Assembly: GCA_035772735.1 (NCBI GenBank)
Contig: JASDFA010000010.1
Span: 91,842,001 to 91,906,000, forward strand
Direction: 5' to 3'
From: Datura wrightii
Taxonomy: Eukaryota; Streptophyta; Magnoliopsida; Solanales; Solanaceae
DNA length: 64,000 bases
The notes beneath the pieces are model-generated. The model did no database searches and was not told the origin of the DNA. It was given only the letters and a program-made list of their open reading frames with translations. Positions within the stretch are counted from its first letter, which is position 1; every line of letters starts with the position of its first letter. This document shows, piece after piece, positions 58,445 to 64,000 of the stretch. The translations under genes were made by a program, and so were the position numbers.

Positions 58445-59911
58445 TGATCTCGGGCAAAATAGCATGCCCGAGTGACGCTTGAGAACTTAATTTAGTCTTG
58501 TTTAGCTAAGTAATTGTATACATTTTCATGTGATTTTATATAAATGTGAATATATGTGCCAACCAACATGATTAGTGCTTGTTTTGTAGGTTTCAATGAT
58601 TTTGAGGAACTAATTTATAAGTTGGTGAAGTAGCGGAATGGAGTCGGGAGCAGATGCGGCAGGCAGGCAGCACCAGCGCGCCAGCAACGTGCCACGCCGT
58701 GCCAGCTGCGCGATAGATCAAGGCCAACGCGCTGCCCAAGCAGCGTGACACGCTGCCAACGCGGTGGCACTCGATAGTTTCGGCTTCCGGAGGCAATTTC
58801 CAGAGAGCTTTCGCGTTACCTCCGTGTCACGGAGGCAGTGCTCCGCGATACACTCCGTGACACGGAGCCATTCCACGACAGGCTAAATTGTGCACGTTTC
58901 TCATTTATTATAAATAGGTCCCTTAGCTCCTAAAACCACTTTGTCACGATTTTATTCTGGAAAACTACCTAGGAGTGAAGGGAGAAGTGGGAGAACTCAT
59001 CTAGGGTTTGGAAAATTCCCTTCTCATCTACCAAATTCATGTATGTTAGTTTAGTAGTAGTTAGTTGAAGTTTTACGAACATGAATGGCAAGAACCCTTC
59101 CTCTAGGGTTGAAGCCATGAATTATGATTGTGATTTTATGAAATTGTTTTGGAATTAAGTTATTGATTGTTGTTTTCGTCTTGCACTCTGGATTGTTGGT
59201 TGTTTTTATGAATGATCACCATGAAAACATATACGTTAGCTTGGGCAATTTCTTGAGAAAGAATTACCTAGGTCAGGACATGAGAATGTAAGGAGCATGT
59301 TTGTATCTCACGATATAATTTCGTGTTAGGATAGAAATATACCTAACATCTTGCTTGGTTGATAAACGGGGGTTATTAAGAGACCAACTTAGGATTATCA
59401 CATCACCACTCGAAGAAGTAGTTGTGAGGCTAAGTTGAGTTAAATGGTTAGACACACGAAAGTCCCTAATCGTTTCCCTGTAAACCACAACATAATTAAT
59501 TGCCCGCAGACTAGAAATTAGCATCCTCACTCACAATGATGCAGTGAGGCTAGTTTGCCGTGTTTAGAGTCTCGAAAGACCATGAACATGCAATTCTGAT
59601 TATGTGAAACAACAATCGATAGTGTCATGCTTAACCCTTTATAATTCATAGTATCGCATGATTATCTGGTTTTAACTCTATGTTGCTCCGAGAGTAAATT
59701 CAGGATATTTCGTTGACCAAAACTAGACTTAATTAAATCTCCCTTGAAAACTTCTATAACCAACACTTGCGAAAGTTAAGATCACACTTGAAATGGATAG
59801 TTAGAGGAATGGGTCCAGTCCCTGTGGGTTCGACATTTCGGTTCTCTAAAAGAGCCACTATATTACTTGCACGACCCGTACACTTGCGGACGCGTGAATG
59901 AGGGCCGAACA
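58445..59911 (+). repeat. Element H 5' LTR
   Basis: It starts TGATCTCGGGC and ends CCGAACA. An inverted repeat (CTCGGGC at 58449-58455, GCCCGAG at 58466-58472) stands at its very start. It is clearly a different family from all the other LTRs here. The end is inferred from the primer site six bases downstream. Confidence 0.75.
58745..58916 (+). promoter_or_regulatory. Element H promoter module: core motif, two palindromes, TATA box
   Basis: The core GTGACACGCTGCCAACGCGG (58745-58764) nearly equals that of B and E. Palindrome 1 is CCTCCGTG-T-CACGGAGG (58819-58835) and palindrome 2 is CTCCGTG-A-CACGGAG (58853-58867). The TATA box TATAAATA is at 58909-58916, about 42 bp downstream. The same words occur in the A/B LTR modules. 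Confidence 0.7.
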
Positions 59912-59917
59912 AGTTTT

Positions 59918-59934
59918 TGGCGTCGTTGCTATGG
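59918..59934 (+). other. Element H primer-binding site
   Basis: TGGCGTCGTTGCTATGG is a two- to three-mismatch form of TGGCGCCGTTGCC, complementary to plant tRNA-Asp, as used by Athila/Tat-lineage elements. Confidence 0.8.
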
Positions 59935-60022
59935 ACTAGGCGAAGTTGTTATAATTTATCTATTTTTGTGTGATTTTTGAAATTTCCTTAAGTGTTCAGA
60001 AACTTGGTCTTAGTCTATTTAT

Positions 60023-61412
60023 TTGCAGGTGACAGGTTGTCCTGCCGAGCTGGCTAGAAATAGAGAGCTTGTGGAACCGTTGCTGGAACCTAAACGTCAA
60101 ATCCATTTTCGAAGGAGAGTAGCTCTAGAGCAAAAGCTAAGAGACTTCAAGAAAAGGTACAACAACAACCACCCGCGGGACAAGCACAATTGTCATCAGA
60201 AGCAATGGCAGCAAGACCAGTTCGCGAAGTGGCAATCCCACTAGGGACGAATGTGACCTCCAGCATCCGTAAACCGGAGCCTGGAGGGCACTTTGAGCTT
60301 AAGTAGAACATGGTGCAGATGTTACATTGTAGTGGTCAATTCACTGGGATGGCACATGAGGACCCGCAACAGTACCTACAGAGCTTTTTAGAGATTAGTG
60401 ACACATTTGTCCCTACCAGCGTGTCCACAAATTATGTCCGACTGACCCTCTTCCCATTTTCACTGTTGGGAGAGGCGAAAAAGTGGCTGAAGGTTGAGCC
60501 ACCGAACTCCATAACTTCATGGAATGACTTGGCTAAGAATTTCCTTATCAGATTCTTCCCTTCAGGCAAAACTGCAAAGTTGAGAAGTGAAATACTTAGT
60601 TTCAAGAAGAGGCCTGATGAGAACTTATATATGGCTTGGGAAAGATTCAAGTCATTATTGAGAGACTGCCCCCATCACTAGCAATCAAATGAAGTACTGG
60701 CTCATACCTTTGTAGAAAGTCTAGACCCACACACAAAAATATTACTAGACTCTACATCGGGTGGGCAAGCCTTGGAGAAGACGTATAATGAGTTGTACAC
60801 TTTGTTGAATAGAATCACTCAAGGAAATCCAGAGTGGCATAGCGAGTCATCGAGAGGGGCAGGAAAGAGATCGGGGTTGATTGAAGTAGATGGTTTGAAT
60901 GCCTTGGCAGCACAGTTAGCTTCGGTCCAACATCAAATGATGACTCAGTTCAATAAACTGAGTATGAACCAACACCAGGGCCAGGTTAATGCAGTTTAGC
61001 AAGCTCCGAGTTGGTGTGAAATTTGTGGTAATAATGGGCACTATGCAGAATCTTGTGGAGCCAATCCGGAATCAGTCAATTTTATTGGTGATGTGCATAG
61101 GAATCAGAATTTTGGGAACAACTCCAACAGAAATTGGCAGGGCCACCCGAATTCTTCTTGGGGTGGAAACCAAAAGCAGAATTATATGCAACCTCAACAA
61201 CAGCAGTATTAGCAGAATAGGCAGAATGATGGGCAATTGAGTAGCAGCATTGAGGAAACACTGCAGAAAATTATGGAGACCCAGAATCAGTTAGTGGAAA
61301 ATCAGGCGAGGATGGCAACAGACTTAAAGAATCAGCAAATGGCCACCCGCAATCTTGAAAAACAAGTGGGTAAGATAGCAGCCGCTCAAAACATGAGATC
61401 ACAAGAGGATTA
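60023..61412 (+). pseudogene. Element H gag
   Basis: The N-terminus resembles Athila-type gag starts (ELVEPLLEPKRQIHFRRR). The capsid-like domain at 60310-60681 includes HEDPQQYLQSFLEISDTF, LFPFSLLGEAKKWL and ITSWNDLAKNFLIRFFP, typical of the Tat/Athila gag. After stops at about 60,680 and 60,715 it continues in the same frame through EKTYNELYTLLNRI. A zinc knuckle CEICGNNGHYAESC lies at 61015-61056, followed by a Gln/Asn-rich stretch and a coiled-coil-like MATDLKNQQMATRNLEKQVG at about 61,312-61,371. A frame change occurs near 61,410. The start codon is not certain. Confidence 0.88.
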
Positions 61413-62501
61413 CCTAGCGACACAGATCCTAACCCCCGGCAGATCAATGCCATCAGTCTGAGAAGCGGTAAGCAATTAGCTGATGCAGTGCCAAAAGAGC
61501 TGAGAAAGGGGGTGCAGCCGGAGTTGGTTAGACCAGGACCATCCATCAACACGGGAGATAATCAAAGTGCTGGGCAACAAAATGCGCAACTTTCATTGCA
61601 GCCAGCACAAAGACCACCACCACCATTCCCTCAGAAATTCAGAAAGAGCAAGGAGGAGGAATGCTTCAAAAAGTTCTTTGAGAGTTTCAAAGAACTTCAC
61701 ATAAATTTGCCTCTTATTAATGTCTTGCAGGGAATGCCCAAGTATGCTAAATACTTGAAGGACGTGATGGCGAACAAAATTAGATTGGTGGACTTCTAGA
61801 CTGTAGCACTGATTGAGGAATGCAGTCACAGGGTATTGAGCAAAATGCCAAAGAAGCTCAAAGACCTAGGGAGTTTTACCCTCCCCATACAAATTGGTAA
61901 AGCTGAGGTGCTACGAGCTTTGTGTGACTTAGGGGCAGCAGTTAATCTAATGCCCCTATCCTTATTCAACACCCTGGGGTTGGGAAAATCGAGGTTGGCA
62001 AGGTTGATGTTGCAGCTGGCTGACAAGTCGCAAGTGACACCTGATGGAATAATAGAGGACCTTCTCATCTAAGTAGGTAAGTTCATTATACCTGCTGATT
62101 TTATTGTCTTAGATTTTCAGGTGGATGACCAGGTACCCCTGATCTTGGGATGGCCATTCTTGGCCACTGGAGGAGCGGTGATTGACTTGAAAGCAGGGAC
62201 CCTGAAAATGAGGGTTGAGGATGAAGAAGAAATCTTCCGCGTTTACTAAGAAATGAACCCATCTGCACACTACAGAAACCTTTGTCAGGTTAGTGTGTTG
62301 GCAGAGGATGAGTGTGGGGTGGAGGATTCCACAGGTGCAGGGCCAAAGGCAATGACAAGTGTTCAGCCTGAGTTTGATAAAGGGCTTCAAATTGAGAAGA
62401 AGTTGGAGGAAGAGAGGAACAGAGTGGAGGCTGTTTCCTCTAAACAACAAAAGAAAAGGAGATGGTTCTCAAAAGAGAACCCAGGTATGAGGATGTCCTA
62501 A
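61413..62501 (+). pseudogene. Element H gag C-terminus and protease
   Basis: This frame carries PSDTDPNPRQINAISLRSGK, a family landmark, then Pro/Gln-rich sequence, then FFESFKELHINLPLINVL and MPKYAKYLKDVM. The protease follows from about 61,875: LPIQIGKAEVLRALCDLGAAVNLMP, where DLGA takes the place of DTGA/DSGA, and PLILGWPFLATGGAVIDL near 62,137. In-frame stops are near 61,798, 62,070 and 62,247. The same frame stays open to 62501 with a Lys/Arg-rich tail (KKRRWFSKENPG). No RT follows, so the element would need a helper. Confidence 0.85.
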
Positions 62502-64000
62502 AAAGGATAGTCCACATCGTGCCACAACGTAAAATAAGGCGCTACTTGGAAGGCAACCCAAGGGTACCTCAGGTACAATTTGTAATTTTCATTTTTTGTT
62601 GATTTTGTTATTTTCATTTTGTTTGTGTTTTTGGTGGAAAGTTAAGCACAGATGGAGGGATGTCTGAGTACCGAGAAGGTGGAAGCTAAAGAGCATGGAA
62701 TAGAAGAAGTATGGGGTCGAACACCCACCTCTTAAAACTTGAAAGAAAAGCATGCTTTTAGCTTGGCATAGAGGCTCAGGGAGTATTTCTCATCCTTTAA
62801 ATGTTAAATTTAATGCTATGAGGGCATAGCATGATTTAAGTGTGGGGTGAGAAAAATTTCAAAATTTTTGTGTGCTTAACGATTTTTGGTGAATGTGATG
62901 CTTTTGTGAAATTTGGGAGAAATTTGAAAATTTTTGGGAGTCAAGCATGAATTCATCACCCGTTGGTTTTTCTTCTCGGTTCTTTTCCGACGGGGGGTCT
63001 TTGAACTGAAGAATAAAAATTTTTTCTTTGTCTGCATGTAATGTTTATAGTCATAGTTAGAGACTATATCCGACGATGGATGGATGACAACCGTCTTGAG
63101 GAATATTAGTCAATAGGTTTTGGTTTTTGAACCCATAGCTAATTGATGGCTTGATATTCTTGTTATGTGCTATAAATGATTGTAAGATGCAAGTATGTTT
63201 AGTGTTGAAGCATGCAATTGTATAACTTTGTTTGAGACACCTAGGCTTTTGAATTTGACTCAATATGATTGAAGCTTAATTCTGAATTCTTGTGATTAGC
63301 TGAGTAAGAGTCTGCTGAATGTGTCTTGATTTGAGCATGTGCCATGAGTGTAAGGTTTTTGAGTATTCTGTGCTATTGTGGATTGTCTAGAACTTGCCTG
63401 GTGTGTTTATAAAACGAATGAAGGATGTGAATTGTAGGAGATGATTTAGGCATTTCTTTGAATGAACCAAAATTTTATCCCTCATTTTACCTACCTTGAA
63501 AAATTAATCCTAGTTAACCCTATTGAGCCTTGAGCCTATTCTTTGACAACTGCAACATAAGCTTAATCTGTTTTCTTTCATTAGCCTTGAATTTGAACTA
63601 AAACTCCTAAGCGCTTAAAGGAAAAATATGAAAGAGTAAAGGAGTGAGAAGAATGAAAAAGAAGGGAAAGTAGCAATTGTAAAAGTTGAGAAAGGTCGAG
63701 GGTGCACTTGTTTGAATACGGGTGAGTATTAGTAGGGAGTAACAAAATAAATAAATGAAAAGTTACTTATAGAACTCCTTACTAATAAGCTAAAAGTGCC
63801 TAAAGAAATGGGGGAACAAAAGAGGAAAACGAAAGTTGAAAGGAGAAAAAGGTGAAGTAAGGAAAGGGAAGTTCGTAATGTAGGCGTGATGTATTAAAAG
63901 CGCTTAGGAAAGATAGTCACTATTACTGGCCATAATAGTACCTACCCGCACCTGAGTTACATTACAACCTAAAAAGTCCTACTTGATCTTACATTCACAC
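62502..64000 (+). other. Element H 3' non-coding region, to window edge
   Basis: GGCGCTACTTGGAAGGCAAC near 62,540 and TTTAAGTGTGGGG near 62,837 are landmarks I associate with Athila/Tat interiors. Otherwise it is AT- and purine-rich with no ORF. The 3' LTR start (TGATCTCGGGC) is not reached. Confidence 0.65.

Larger units (their letters stand above)
58445..64000 (+). mobile_element. Element H: Athila/Tat-type LTR element with gag and protease only (3' end outside)
   Basis: It has a 1,467-bp LTR, a tRNA-Asp-like primer site, gag and protease, then about 1.5 kb of non-coding DNA to the window edge. No RT, RNase H or integrase motif is visible after the protease. That is the layout of non-autonomous gag-bearing elements. 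TTTGC (58440-58444) would be the left target duplication. It inserted into RNase H of G and is the innermost insertion on the right side. Confidence 0.85.

Overview
The window is transposable-element DNA from a plant nuclear genome. I see no host protein-coding, tRNA or rRNA gene. The evidence for a plant is: Ty3/gypsy LTR retrotransposons of the Del/Tekay chromovirus type (C-terminal chromodomain, LTRs of 2.1-2.6 kb, primer site TGGTATCAGAGC for initiator-Met tRNA); one Athila/Tat-type element with a tRNA-Asp-like primer site; an Au-type SINE; and a Helitron-like terminus. A eudicot, perhaps Solanaceae, is my guess only.

Left block (1-36,729). A plus-strand chromovirus remnant (1-2,069) abuts the 5' part of a minus-strand LTR (2,070-3,440). 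That LTR sits 15 bp from the end of the 5' LTR of an old host element, D1. D1 carries two younger full-length insertions. Element A (3,486-13,140, plus) has 5-bp target duplications GAAGT. Element B (13,347-23,771, minus) has duplications AAACG and interrupts the D1 gag ORF at about codon 8. B is nearly coding-competent: one small frameshift and two in-frame stops separate gag-protease, RT-RNase H and integrase-chromodomain. A keeps only RNase H tail, integrase and chromodomain; about 2.3 kb of its interior looks non-coding. D1 then runs through degenerate gag-pol to an LTR (28,644-30,857) that it shares with a second internal region (D2), which ends in a third LTR (34,524-36,729). This is a three-LTR, two-body array.

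Middle (36,730-42,102). AT-rich DNA contains a solo LTR (37,575-39,890, duplication AAAGC) splitting an Au-like SINE, and a Helitron-type 3' end at 40,528-40,560.

Right block (42,103-64,000). The nesting goes step by step: minus element E (two LTRs, about 450 bp between them) is broken by plus element F; F is broken in RNase H by minus LTR sequence X; next to X lies minus LTR Y; Y is broken by plus element G; G is broken in RNase H by H, an Athila/Tat-type element with gag and protease but no RT before the window ends.

The most interesting pattern is not a gene. LTRs of A, B, E and the unrelated H share a GC-rich palindromic module close upstream of the TATA box, including a near-identical 20-21 nt core. 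The D, solo, F and G LTRs instead carry arrays of a different short palindrome (ACGAGTCGT). B appears younger than A from the number of LTR differences seen by eye, and both are younger than D1.
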